Below are positions 27,088 to 34,958 of a stretch of 64,000 bases of DNA, piece by piece (position 1 is the first letter of the stretch; each line of letters opens with the position of its first letter). This DNA is from Amorphus orientalis (lineage in GTDB: Bacteria > Pseudomonadota > Alphaproteobacteria > Rhizobiales > Amorphaceae), in NCBI RefSeq assembly GCF_030814015.1, contig NZ_JAUSUL010000002.1, positions 496,001 to 560,000 on the forward strand. The letters are read 5' to 3'. The notes below the pieces were generated by a model, which saw only the letters and a list, made by a program, of their open reading frames with translations, was not told the origin of the DNA and ran no database searches. The position numbers and the translations under genes are program-made.

Positions 27088-28539
27088 TCAATCCGGGTCG
27101 CCGGCCCGCACGTAGGCGGTCTTGACCTGGGTGTAGAACTCGGCCGCATAGCGGCCCTGTTCGCGTGGGCCGTAGCTGGAATTCTTACGGCCGCCGAAGG
27201 GGACGTGGTAGTCGGTTCCCGCCGTCGGCAGGTTCACCATCACGCAGCCCGTCTGGGCGTTGCGGCGGAAATGGGTCGCCCGGGCGAGCGAGCCCGTCAC
27301 GATGCCGGCGGTCAGGCCGAACTCGGTGTCGTTTGTCACCGCGAGCGCCTCGTCGTAGTCCGACACCGGGATCACGGCCGCGATCGGGGCGAACATCTCT
27401 TCGCGGTTGATGCGCATCGCGTTGGTCGAGCCGGTCAGCAGCGCGGGGCTGAGATAGTAGCCCTCCGTGGCAAGATCGAGCCGCTCTCCGCCGCACACGA
27501 CCTCGCAGCCTTCCTCGCGGGCGAGGTCGAGATAGGCCATGTCGGTGGCAAGCTGGGCTTCGCTCGCGACCGGCCCCATCTCGGTTCCCTCCGCAAGCGC
27601 CGGACCGACCTTCATTGCGGTGAGGGCTCCGGTCAGCTTGTCGACGAAGGCGTCGTGGACCTTCCGGTGAACCACGATCCGCGAGGAGGCCGTGCACTTC
27701 TGGCCGGTCCCGGAATATCCGCCGGCCACCGCGCAGGAGACGGCCACGTCCAGATCCGCGTCGTCCATCACGACCAGGGCGTTCTTTGAGCCCATCTCGA
27801 GCTGGACCTTGGTCAGGTTCTTCGCCGCCGACACGGCAACTGTGCGGCCGACATCGAGCGAGCCGGTGAAGCTGATTGCGTTGACGCCCGGATGATCGAT
27901 CAGCGCCTGGCCGGCACCGCTGCCGGAGCCCATCACCAGACTGAAGGTGCCGGCCGGCAGATCCTGGCGGGCGATGATCTCGGTGAGGGCCCAGGCAGAC
28001 GCCGGGGTGAGGTTGGCGGGCTTCCAGACGACCGCGTTGCCGAAAGCAAGGGCAGGGGCGATCTTCCAGACAGCGGTCGCCATCGGAAAATTCCAGGGCG
28101 AGATGATCGCGACCACGCCCATCGGCTCGCGCGTGACGTCCACCTCGACACCGGGGCGCACGGAGTCGGCCTTGTCGCCCTGAAGGCGCAGGACTTCGGC
28201 TGCGTAGTAGGTGAAGAACTGGCCGGACCGGAAGATCTCGCCGACACCCTCGGCCCGCGGCTTGCCTTCCTCGCGCGACAGAAGCTCGCCCAGCTCCTGG
28301 GAGCGCGCCATCAGTTCGCGTCCGATCGCATCGAGCGCGCCTGCCCGCGCTTCCAGCCCGGTCGCCGCCCATGTGCGGCCGGCGCGGATCGCCGCCTCCA
28401 CGGCTGCGTCGACCTCGGCCGCCGTTGCCTGGGCATAATGGCCGATGACGTCCGAGACATCCGACGGATTGATGTTGGCGATGGCGGTGTCGCCCTTGTG
28501 CCAAGCCCCGTCGAAGAAGTTGCCGTGGATGTCCGTCAA
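27088..28539 (-). CDS. NAD(P)+-dependent aldehyde dehydrogenase (semialdehyde type)
   Basis: A 483-residue ALDH. Catalytic C282 (SGTGQKCTASSR), general base E248 (LEMGSKN) and N150 (PWNFP) are present, with the cofactor segment FTGSLDVGRTVA. It resembles 2-oxoglutarate-semialdehyde and related dehydrogenases. Translation appears to start at TTG 28539 (TTGACGGAC, after a GGGGCGG site); no ATG gives a better N-terminus. It is the first gene of the operon with the M19-like, unknown, DUF3726-like and Ldh genes, and is divergent from lysR across a 126-base control region. Confidence 0.88.
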   Translation of the reverse strand: MTDIHGNFFDGAWHKGDTAIANINPSDVSDVIGHYAQATAAEVDAAVEAAIRAGRTWAATGLEARAGALDAIGRELMARSQELGELLSREEGKPRAEGVGEIFRSGQFFTYYAAEVLRLQGDKADSVRPGVEVDVTREPMGVVAIISPWNFPMATAVWKIAPALAFGNAVVWKPANLTPASAWALTEIIARQDLPAGTFSLVMGSGSGAGQALIDHPGVNAISFTGSLDVGRTVAVSAAKNLTKVQLEMGSKNALVVMDDADLDVAVSCAVAGGYSGTGQKCTASSRIVVHRKVHDAFVDKLTGALTAMKVGPALAEGTEMGPVASEAQLATDMAYLDLAREEGCEVVCGGERLDLATEGYYLSPALLTGSTNAMRINREEMFAPIAAVIPVSDYDEALAVTNDTEFGLTAGIVTGSLARATHFRRNAQTGCVMVNLPTAGTDYHVPFGGRKNSSYGPREQGRYAAEFYTQVKTAYVRAGDPD

Positions 28540-28578
28540 AGCCGCCCCGCTTCTGGTTCTGGTCGTGGATCCTTGATC

Positions 28579-28591
28579 AGGTTCGAAACCT
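28579..28591. promoter_or_regulatory. AGGTT-N3-AACCT palindrome in ALDH/lysR control region
   Basis: AGGTT (28579-28583) and AACCT (28587-28591) form perfect 5-bp arms around CGA, 40 bases from the aldehyde dehydrogenase start, where RNA polymerase would be expected. It is operator-like but short. A tRNA T-arm was considered and rejected. Confidence 0.35.
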
Positions 28592-28613
28592 TGGGGGGCA
28601 TGCCCAATTCAAT

Positions 28614-28652
28614 CAAACCGAAATTTTTGTTATGCATTTCAGTAAGGCTGAA
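28614..28652. promoter_or_regulatory. composite LysR-type element, copy 2 (ALDH/lysR)
   Basis: CAAA at 28614, TTCA at 28638 and TGAA at 28649. The right part is a near-perfect dyad, TTCAG-N5-CTGAA, with a T-N11-A box. A second weaker TTCA-N7-CGAA lies at 28608-28622. The element is 75 bases upstream of the aldehyde dehydrogenase start and ends 13 bases before the lysR start codon, so a bound regulator could both activate the operon and repress its own gene. It matches copies at 20598 and 34086 with identical spacing. Confidence 0.7.
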
Positions 28653-28665
28653 TCGGAGGGTGGCG

Positions 28666-29559
28666 ATGGCGGTGACGCTCGGGCAGTTGCGCGTGTTCCT
28701 GGAAGTGGCCGATCTCGGCAACATCAAAGATGCTGCGGAGAAGATTGGCCGGACACCGTCGGCGGTCTCCATGTCCTTGAAACAGCTTGAGGAACAGCTC
28801 GACGGTGCGCTGTTCGAAAGCGACCGGAAGACGCGGCTGACCTCGCTGGGCGAGTACGTTCTGACGGTCGCGCGCGCCGAAGTGCGGGGCTTCGACCGCT
28901 CCGTGGCGGCGATCCAGTCCTACGCCCGCAACGAGATCGGCCGGCTCGACGTCGCCTGCGTGCCCTCCGTTGCGACGCAGATCATGCCGCGCCTGCTGCG
29001 CACCTTCCTGTCGGAGCGGCCGGACATCGAGCTCGACGTGCGCGATGCCGATTCCGCGTCCGTTGAGCTTGCGATCGAGCGCCAGCGGGTGGAACTCGGT
29101 GTCGCCGGCCGGCCGTCGTCCCAGGGGATCGTTGCCTTCGCGCCCGTCTTTCGGGACCGGTTCGTGATGGTCTGCGCCGCGGAAAGTCCGCTGGCGGCAA
29201 GCGATGCGCCGGTCTCGGCGGCCGATCTCGCCGGCTACCGCTTCATCGCCAACGGCGCCTCCGTCCGGCTCCAGGACGCGGGCTTCCGGTCCGTCTCCCA
29301 GGCGTCGCGGCTGATGGTGCGCAACGTTACCTCCCTCCTTGCATTGGTGCGGTCCGATTTCGGCGTGACCGTGCTGCCGGCGCTGTCCGTCGCAGCCGAC
29401 ACCAAAGTGCATTGCCGTCCGCTGGCGGGAGAGGGGCTGCACCGCGAGGTCGGGCTTCTCTGGCGCGCGGGCCACACGCTGTCGCCGGTGGCCGACGCCT
29501 TCGCGGAGGCCTTTCGCGCCTGCATCCGCGACGGCGAGATCGACGTCCTGCCGGCCTGA
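28666..29559 (+). CDS. LysR-family transcriptional regulator
   Basis: A 297-residue LysR-type regulator. The N-terminal winged helix-turn-helix spans residues about 5-64 (VFLEVADLGNIKDAAEKIGRTPSAVSMSLKQLE), followed by a linker helix and a two-lobed effector-binding domain (about 90-290). ATG 28666 has CGGAGGG upstream. It is divergent from the aldehyde dehydrogenase operon and convergent with the methyltransferase gene. It is the only regulator in the 17-34 kb region and the natural candidate to bind the three composite elements. The effector is unknown. Confidence 0.93.
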   Translation: MAVTLGQLRVFLEVADLGNIKDAAEKIGRTPSAVSMSLKQLEEQLDGALFESDRKTRLTSLGEYVLTVARAEVRGFDRSVAAIQSYARNEIGRLDVACVPSVATQIMPRLLRTFLSERPDIELDVRDADSASVELAIERQRVELGVAGRPSSQGIVAFAPVFRDRFVMVCAAESPLAASDAPVSAADLAGYRFIANGASVRLQDAGFRSVSQASRLMVRNVTSLLALVRSDFGVTVLPALSVAADTKVHCRPLAGEGLHREVGLLWRAGHTLSPVADAFAEAFRACIRDGEIDVLPA

Positions 29560-29579
29560 CACGGGTCCGTGCCGGGCGA

Positions 29580-30701
29580 TCAGGTCTTCTCCATCACCAC
29601 AACGATGTGGATGTAGTCCATCGCGTGACCGGCGGGTTCGACCGCCACGTGGTCCTCGTAGCTCTGATAGAACTCGTCCACGAGCGCCTGCGCCTCCGCG
29701 GGCGGTCGGCCGTCGAGTGCGGTCAGGAACACCGTCTCTGACCAAGACCGCATGGTCGGGATCAGGGACTTGGCGAACTCCGCGTTGGTCATCGAGCCGC
29801 CGGATTCGGAAAATCGGGTCTCGTACGGGCAGCGCGTGTAGGTGGAGAAGGCATCGACCAGTCTCAGGCCGGCCTTGGCCACCGGTGAGGACGGGTCCTT
29901 GAGCGGCGCGGTGAACTCCTCCAGCGTCCGGTAGTACTGGACGAAGGTCGCCCGCTCGTACTCGGTCGGGGTGATCTTGCCTTCGTCCCGGAGCTCCTTC
30001 CAGAAACGGTCGAACATGTTGAACATGTGCTGGCCGCCGGTGTTGCCGAGATAGCGGCCTTTCTCGTCGATCCCGAAGTTGAGGCACACCATGCGTCCAC
30101 CGGGCTTCAGCTCCGCGGCGCGGGCCAGAAGGATGCGCTCCCAGTCGGCGCGCGCCTGCTCCGCGAACGCGTCCGCCTCGGCCCCTTCCGCGCCGGTCGC
30201 GTGGACGTGGGTGGAGATCTCGCAGGGCTTCACCGAGAGATAGTGCATGGCGGTCGCGGAGAAGCCGAAATCCAGGCTTTCTGAGGGAAAGAGCTGGGTG
30301 TGGAAGCCGGTCCCGCAGCCGTACACGAACACGCCGTCGAGCTGTTTCTGGTAGGCAAGCGCCTCGTCGCCCTGCAGGCCCTGCATGGTGCGGAACAGGG
30401 TCGAGAAGTCGTTCGATGGCAGGTCGGTGTAGGTGATCGCGATCTCGCGCCCGTCGCCGCCCTCCCTCAGTGCCTGGAACGCCTTGAACCAGAGCTCGCG
30501 GCTGGTGCCGCCGTCGGCCGCGCCGAAATCGGCGACGCGCAGGATCCCGCTGGCGGCCGGGTCGGGGGTGAGGGCGTCCTGCACCACCGGCAGCATCTTG
30601 TCGATCGCCTGCTTGGCGCCGTAGGTCCGCTCGGAGTAGTAGCCTCCGCTGCGCATGGACAGCACGGCCTGGGTGCTGATCCCGGTCTGGTTGGCGGTCA
30701 T
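29580..30701 (-). CDS. SABATH-family SAM-dependent carboxyl methyltransferase
   Basis: A 373-residue protein matching plant salicylate/benzoate/IAA carboxyl methyltransferases (Methyltransf_7). The SAM motif is VADFGAADGGTS (57-67), followed by TDLPSNDFSTLF (92-103), TQLFPSESLDF and FSATAMHYLSVKP (148-159), the counterpart of plant SSYSLHWLSQVP with Trp replaced by Tyr. A cap-domain region follows to the C-terminus. Family enzymes methyl-esterify small carboxylic acids or N-methylate purines. The bacterial substrate is unknown. It sits 133 bases downstream of the TRAP binding-protein gene on the same strand, so the two may be co-transcribed. Confidence 0.82.
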   Translation of the reverse strand: MTANQTGISTQAVLSMRSGGYYSERTYGAKQAIDKMLPVVQDALTPDPAASGILRVADFGAADGGTSRELWFKAFQALREGGDGREIAITYTDLPSNDFSTLFRTMQGLQGDEALAYQKQLDGVFVYGCGTGFHTQLFPSESLDFGFSATAMHYLSVKPCEISTHVHATGAEGAEADAFAEQARADWERILLARAAELKPGGRMVCLNFGIDEKGRYLGNTGGQHMFNMFDRFWKELRDEGKITPTEYERATFVQYYRTLEEFTAPLKDPSSPVAKAGLRLVDAFSTYTRCPYETRFSESGGSMTNAEFAKSLIPTMRSWSETVFLTALDGRPPAEAQALVDEFYQSYEDHVAVEPAGHAMDYIHIVVVMEKT

Positions 30702-30834
30702 CTTGTTGTTTCCTCAAACGCGGTGACGTGATCGTTGGACCGGGCGGACGCTCCGCCAGATCCGAGCTGCAAAAAGCCTTCCGAGGCGGGTGCCGGCTCG
30801 CTCGCGGCTGCCGGACCCGCCTCGAAAGCCCCCT

Positions 30835-31917
30835 CTAGACCGGGCGGGCGTCGATGTAGGCGCCCTCGGAGATCTTGGTGTAGGGCTTCACGGTCGCCAT
30901 GAAGTCCTTGATGGAGCCGTAGACCTTGCCGGCGAGCGGGTCGGAATCGGCGACCGACTGCACCACCCCGGAAGAAACCTCCGCGAGCTTTTTCATGATG
31001 TCGTCGTTGAGCGTCCGCACATCGACGCCGTCGGACTTCATCTGCGCCAGCGCCTGGGCGTTCTTGGCGACGAACTCGTTGAGAACCACCTGGTTGGCGA
31101 CGGTGTTCGCGCCCTTGACGATCTCCTTGAGATCATCGGGAAGCTTCTCCCAGGCGGCCATGTTGATCATGCAGTCGAGCACGCCGCACGGCTCCATCCA
31201 GCCCGGCCAGTAGTAGTATTTGGCGACCTTGTGCAGGCCGAAGGCCATGTCGTTGAACGGGCCGACGAAGTCGGCGCCGTCGATCGCACCCGACTGGAGA
31301 CCCTGGGGCACTTCGCCCAGCGGCATCTGGACCGGCGTCGCGCCGACCTCGGTGAGAACCTTGGCGCCGAGGCCGCCGGAGCGCACCTTGAGGCCCTTAT
31401 AGTCCTCCATCGAGTTCAGTTCCTTGTTGAACCAGCCGGCCGCCTGCACAGACGTGTTGCCGGACGGGAAGAACTTGACGCCGAGCTTGCCGTAGACCTC
31501 GTCCGCAAGCTCCTGGCCGCCACCGTAGGAGAACCAGGCGTTCTGCTCCTGGGTGGTGAAGCCGAACGGCATCGGCGTGAAGAACTGCATCGCCGGCAGC
31601 TTGCCCGCCCAGTAGGCCGGGTAGCCGTGACCCATCTCCAGGGTGCCGTCCGCCACCGCGTCGATCACCTGGAAGGGCGGCACGATCTCGCCGGCGGCAT
31701 AGAGCTTCACGGACATCCGTCCGCCCGACGCCTTGGAAATGTAGTCGGCGACGATCTGCGGGCCGGTGGCCAGCAGGGGCGAGTTCTTCGCCCACGTCAT
31801 CTGCATGCGCCACTCGATCTTGCCCTGGGCGATCGCCGGCGCGGCCAGGCCCGTCGCGGCCGCCGCCCCGGAGGCCAGTCCGAGGCCGGCCCTTGTCACG
31901 AATTGTCTGCGGTCCAT
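30835..31917 (-). CDS. dctP: TRAP transporter substrate-binding protein (TakP/FcbT-like)
   Basis: A 360-residue periplasmic solute receptor with a twin-arginine-type leader (MDRRQFVTRAG ... APAIAQG, residues 1-31). The binding domain resembles the 2-oxo-acid receptor TakP: GNTSVQAAGWFNKELN, LKVRSGGLGAKVL with the probable carboxylate-binding Arg, VGPFNDMAFGLHKVAKYYY and PGWMEP. The ligand is probably a monocarboxylate such as a 2-oxo or aromatic/heterocyclic acid, by family. It lies 110 bases after the large permease gene and before the SABATH methyltransferase. Confidence 0.9.
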   Translation of the reverse strand: MDRRQFVTRAGLGLASGAAAATGLAAPAIAQGKIEWRMQMTWAKNSPLLATGPQIVADYISKASGGRMSVKLYAAGEIVPPFQVIDAVADGTLEMGHGYPAYWAGKLPAMQFFTPMPFGFTTQEQNAWFSYGGGQELADEVYGKLGVKFFPSGNTSVQAAGWFNKELNSMEDYKGLKVRSGGLGAKVLTEVGATPVQMPLGEVPQGLQSGAIDGADFVGPFNDMAFGLHKVAKYYYWPGWMEPCGVLDCMINMAAWEKLPDDLKEIVKGANTVANQVVLNEFVAKNAQALAQMKSDGVDVRTLNDDIMKKLAEVSSGVVQSVADSDPLAGKVYGSIKDFMATVKPYTKISEGAYIDARPV

Positions 31918-32027
31918 GTCGGTAGTCCCCTCTTGTTGGTCGACACTTGCGATGTCGGTTGCCGTCGCCGTTGCGACGGGCGGACGGGCCGGACCGGGTC
32001 TTCGCCCGGTTCGCCGGCTCGAACGGA

Positions 32028-33407
32028 TCAGCCCGAAAGCAGTCCGGGCAGCCAGTGGACAAGCTCCGGCCACAGAGCGAGCACGACGACGGCCAGGAGC
32101 TGAATGGCGACGAACGGGATCACGCCCCGGTAGATCGTCGGCAGCGACAGGCGGGGCGCGGAGCCCTGAAGGTAGAAGATGCCGAAGCCGAAGGGCGGCG
32201 TGAGGTAGCTGGTCTGCAGCACGAGCGCGGCCGCGACACCGAGCCAAAGCGGGTCCACGCCAAGCATGATCAAGCCGGGCGCGAAGATCGGGACGACGAT
32301 GAAGATGATCTCGAACGTGTCGATCAGGAAACCGAGCACGAACATCAGCCCCAGCACGAACAGCGTCGCGCCGACAGCGCCGGCGGGGATGGACTCCAGA
32401 AGCTCGATGACCACGTCCTCCCCGCCGAAACCCCGGAAGACGAGGGAGAAGACCGTGGCTCCGATCAGGATCGCGTAGATCATCAGCGAGATGGACATGG
32501 CCGAGCGGGTCGCGTCGCGGAACCGCTCGAACGTCAGCGACCGGTTGAGGAGCGCGAGCAGGACAGCCCCGACGCCGCCCAGCGCCGCCGATTCCGTGGC
32601 CGTCGCCAGTCCGCTGAGGATGGAGCCGAGGACCAGCACGATCAGCGCCAGCGGCGGCAGCATCGCGAAGAGCACGCGCCGGTGCAGGCTCCGCCGCTCG
32701 TCGACGCTCATCGGCACGGGCGGGCAGCTCTCCGGTTCCACGATGGCGCGGATGGCGATCCAGATCACGTAGAACAGGACCAGGATCAGGCCGGGCACCA
32801 GGGCGGCCGCGAACAGGTCGGTCACCGTTACCGGATCGCCGGCGAAGATGCCCATCCGGAGTTGCGCCTGGGTGTTGGCGTTCTGCAGCATCGTGCCGAG
32901 AAGGATCAGCACGGTGGAGGGCGGGATCAGCTGGGCGAGTGTGCCCGATGCGCAGATGACGCCGCAGGAGAGGGACTCCTTGTAGCGCGCGCGCTGCATC
33001 GCGGGCAGGCTGATGAGCGCCATGGTCACGATCGTCGCGCCGACGATGCCGGTGGAGGCGGCCAGCAGGGCGCCGACCAGCACCACGGAAATGCCGAGGC
33101 CGCCGCGCAGGCCGCCGAACAGCTGTCCCATGGTGATCAGGAGCCGCTCGGCGACGCCGGAGCGTTCCAGCACGGTCCCCATGAAGACGAACAGGGGAAC
33201 GGCGACCAGCGTCGGGTTCAGGCCGATGTCGAGAATCCGCGACGGCAGGGAGCCGAGCAGAATCGCGTCGAACGTGCCGAGCATGCTTCCGATGGCGGCG
33301 ACCAGAACCGCCGAGCCGCCGAGCGCGAACGCGACGGGAAAGCCCGTGAGGAGCGCCGCCACGGCGACCGCGAACAGAAGCAGGCAGGAGGCGGCCTCCG
33401 CTTCCAT
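32028..33407 (-). CDS. dctM: TRAP transporter large permease subunit
   Basis: A 459-residue membrane protein with a dozen or more hydrophobic segments, typical of DctM, the Na+-coupled translocating subunit. Family features include the N-terminal GFPVAFALGGSAVLVA and VPLFVFMGTVLERSGVAERLL. GALLAASTGIVGATIVTMALISLP and LIPPSTVLILLGTML follow. The start is one base after the dctQ stop. It is the mannitol/chloroaromatic-type branch, consistent with the TakP-like receptor. Confidence 0.92.
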   Translation of the reverse strand: MEAEAASCLLLFAVAVAALLTGFPVAFALGGSAVLVAAIGSMLGTFDAILLGSLPSRILDIGLNPTLVAVPLFVFMGTVLERSGVAERLLITMGQLFGGLRGGLGISVVLVGALLAASTGIVGATIVTMALISLPAMQRARYKESLSCGVICASGTLAQLIPPSTVLILLGTMLQNANTQAQLRMGIFAGDPVTVTDLFAAALVPGLILVLFYVIWIAIRAIVEPESCPPVPMSVDERRSLHRRVLFAMLPPLALIVLVLGSILSGLATATESAALGGVGAVLLALLNRSLTFERFRDATRSAMSISLMIYAILIGATVFSLVFRGFGGEDVVIELLESIPAGAVGATLFVLGLMFVLGFLIDTFEIIFIVVPIFAPGLIMLGVDPLWLGVAAALVLQTSYLTPPFGFGIFYLQGSAPRLSLPTIYRGVIPFVAIQLLAVVVLALWPELVHWLPGLLSG

Positions 33408-33408
33408 C

Positions 33409-33921
33409 TCAGCTCGAACTCTCGGATGCGCGGAGCAGGACGTGAAGGCTGCGCAACACGGTCGCGAGGCCCTGCAGCGCGGTCAGGATGCAGAACGCGA
33501 GGACGGCGGTCTTCATCAGGTACAGAAAGGGGAGGCCGTCAATCGACGGCGAGCCTTCCAGAAGGCTCCAGGAGCGAACCAGCGCCGGCCAGCCCTTGAC
33601 TGCGATCACCGCCAGCATCGGCCAGAGAAAGATCACGGTGCCGACCAGATTGACGATGGCGCGCCCGCGCTTGCCCAGGCGGCGATAGAGAAGGTCGACG
33701 CGGACATGCCCGTCCCACGCGTAGACCGATGCCGCTCCCAGGAAGATCATCGCCCCGTTGAGCCAGACGAAGCTCTCCGAAAGCCAGGGATAGCCGAGCG
33801 AGAAGCCGTAACGCAGCAGGGCAACCGCGGCCGCCAGGGCGACGACGATCGGCAATGCCCACTTCAGGACCTCGCCGAGCCCGCCCATTGCCCGGTCGAT
33901 GGTGCTCGCAACAGTCAGCAT
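33409..33921 (-). CDS. dctQ: TRAP transporter small permease subunit
   Basis: A 170-residue protein with four predicted membrane helices and the DctQ signature around WDGHVRVDLLYRRLGKRGRA between helices two and three. It is the first gene of the transporter operon (dctQ-dctM-dctP). A composite LysR-type element lies 165-203 bases upstream of its start, giving a regulatory link to the lysR gene 5 kb away. Confidence 0.9.
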   Translation of the reverse strand: MLTVASTIDRAMGGLGEVLKWALPIVVALAAAVALLRYGFSLGYPWLSESFVWLNGAMIFLGAASVYAWDGHVRVDLLYRRLGKRGRAIVNLVGTVIFLWPMLAVIAVKGWPALVRSWSLLEGSPSIDGLPFLYLMKTAVLAFCILTALQGLATVLRSLHVLLRASESSS

Positions 33922-34085
33922 CCGGGCACGAATCCCCGCGGAAGGACAACGGGCAGCGATCGTCCGGAATGCGCGCCTTCCGGGGGTCGGCCCTGGCGCA
34001 CGGCGCGGGCCTCCTGATCGGTCGGGGAACGAGGGACAATCCGGTCTGCCATCAAAAGAAGCGTGCCCAGCAACTAGGCTTTAGG

Positions 34086-34124
34086 CAAACCGGAATTATT
34101 GGCGCTCGCTTCAATTTATCTGAA
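34086..34124 (-). promoter_or_regulatory. composite LysR-type element, copy 3 (upstream of dctQ)
   Basis: CAAA at 34086, TTCA at 34110 and TGAA at 34121, spacing identical to the copies near proX and lysR. Compared with the lysR copy, 25 of 39 positions are the same, including CAAACCG and a nearby AATT. The TTCA part extends to GCTTCA-N7-TGAAGC (34108-34126). It is 165 bases upstream of dctQ, in the 285-base gap between the transporter operon and the L,D-transpeptidase gene. Confidence 0.7.
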
Positions 34125-34206
34125 GCTACTGGAGGTGCGCTGTGCCCTCGCTCAACGCCCCGCGTGACCGGCAAATGGTGCAACATATCCGAACAGGATC
34201 AGCCGC

Positions 34207-34671
34207 TTACCAGCGGATTCGGATCCGCGTGTTACCCGGGCCGTTGGCGTTGACGAGATCGTAGAGCGCCTTGGCATTGGACGGATGCAGGCGGATGCAG
34301 CCGTGCGAGGCGGGTCGGCCGAGCGACTTGATCGCGGTCGTGCCATGGATCGCGTAGCCGCCGTAAAAGAAGATCGAGTTGGGCATCGGCGAGTTGTTGT
34401 ACTTGCGCGAATAGTAGCGCCTGTACATGCGGGTCGGCCTGAACGAGCCGGTGGGTGTGCGGTAGCCCTTGCGAGCCGTCGAGACCGGCCAGGTGTGGAT
34501 GTGCTTCTTGCCCACGGAGACGTACATGCGCTGGTCGGAGAGGTCGATCGTCGCCGTGACCGTCGCCGCCGTCGCGTCGCTCAGCGCCATTGTCCAAGCC
34601 GCAGCGACAAGCAGTCCTGCGACAAGCATCTGTTGCATCCGTGCCGTAAACCCCGTGATCCGCCCCGTCAT
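34207..34671 (-). CDS. L,D-transpeptidase (YkuD domain)
   Basis: A 154-residue exported YkuD-family enzyme that forms 3-3 peptidoglycan crosslinks or attaches proteins to the wall. A hydrophobic leader (residues about 10-33, ending ATAAT) is followed by the catalytic domain, with YAIHGTTAIKSLGRPASHGCIRL; the nucleophile is the Cys in SHGCIRL. The start at 34671 has an AGGGG site upstream and is preferred to Met at 34710. The short length means a single catalytic domain with no added wall-binding module. Confidence 0.9.
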   Translation of the reverse strand: MTGRITGFTARMQQMLVAGLLVAAAWTMALSDATAATVTATIDLSDQRMYVSVGKKHIHTWPVSTARKGYRTPTGSFRPTRMYRRYYSRKYNNSPMPNSIFFYGGYAIHGTTAIKSLGRPASHGCIRLHPSNAKALYDLVNANGPGNTRIRIRW

Positions 34672-34958
34672 CGCCAACCCCTGATCGTGCCGAGCCGTCC
34701 TGTCTGCCATAGCAGATGGCCGAAAGCTGCCGGTCAGAATATCCCGGCCTCGACAGTGGCGCGACTCAGGACAATTGCGCAGTTCTGGGTTGATGGTCCG
34801 GCCATGAGGACGCGCTTCGGGCGCGGTGGATGGTCGCGGCGGCGGCTCGCGTATGGCAACACTGGAATCATGTGAAAGAGAACGGCAAACTCCCGTCGAC
34901 GTCCGGCGCGGGAGGGGCAGGTCCGCCGCATGCGTCCGGGCCAGCAGGGAGCGGATTT

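Noticed and set aside
28579-28595. GGTTCGAAACC looked like a tRNA T-arm
   Set aside because: No matching acceptor stem, D-arm or anticodon arm lies at the right distance; the stem outside the loop has mismatches. Treated as a small palindrome instead.
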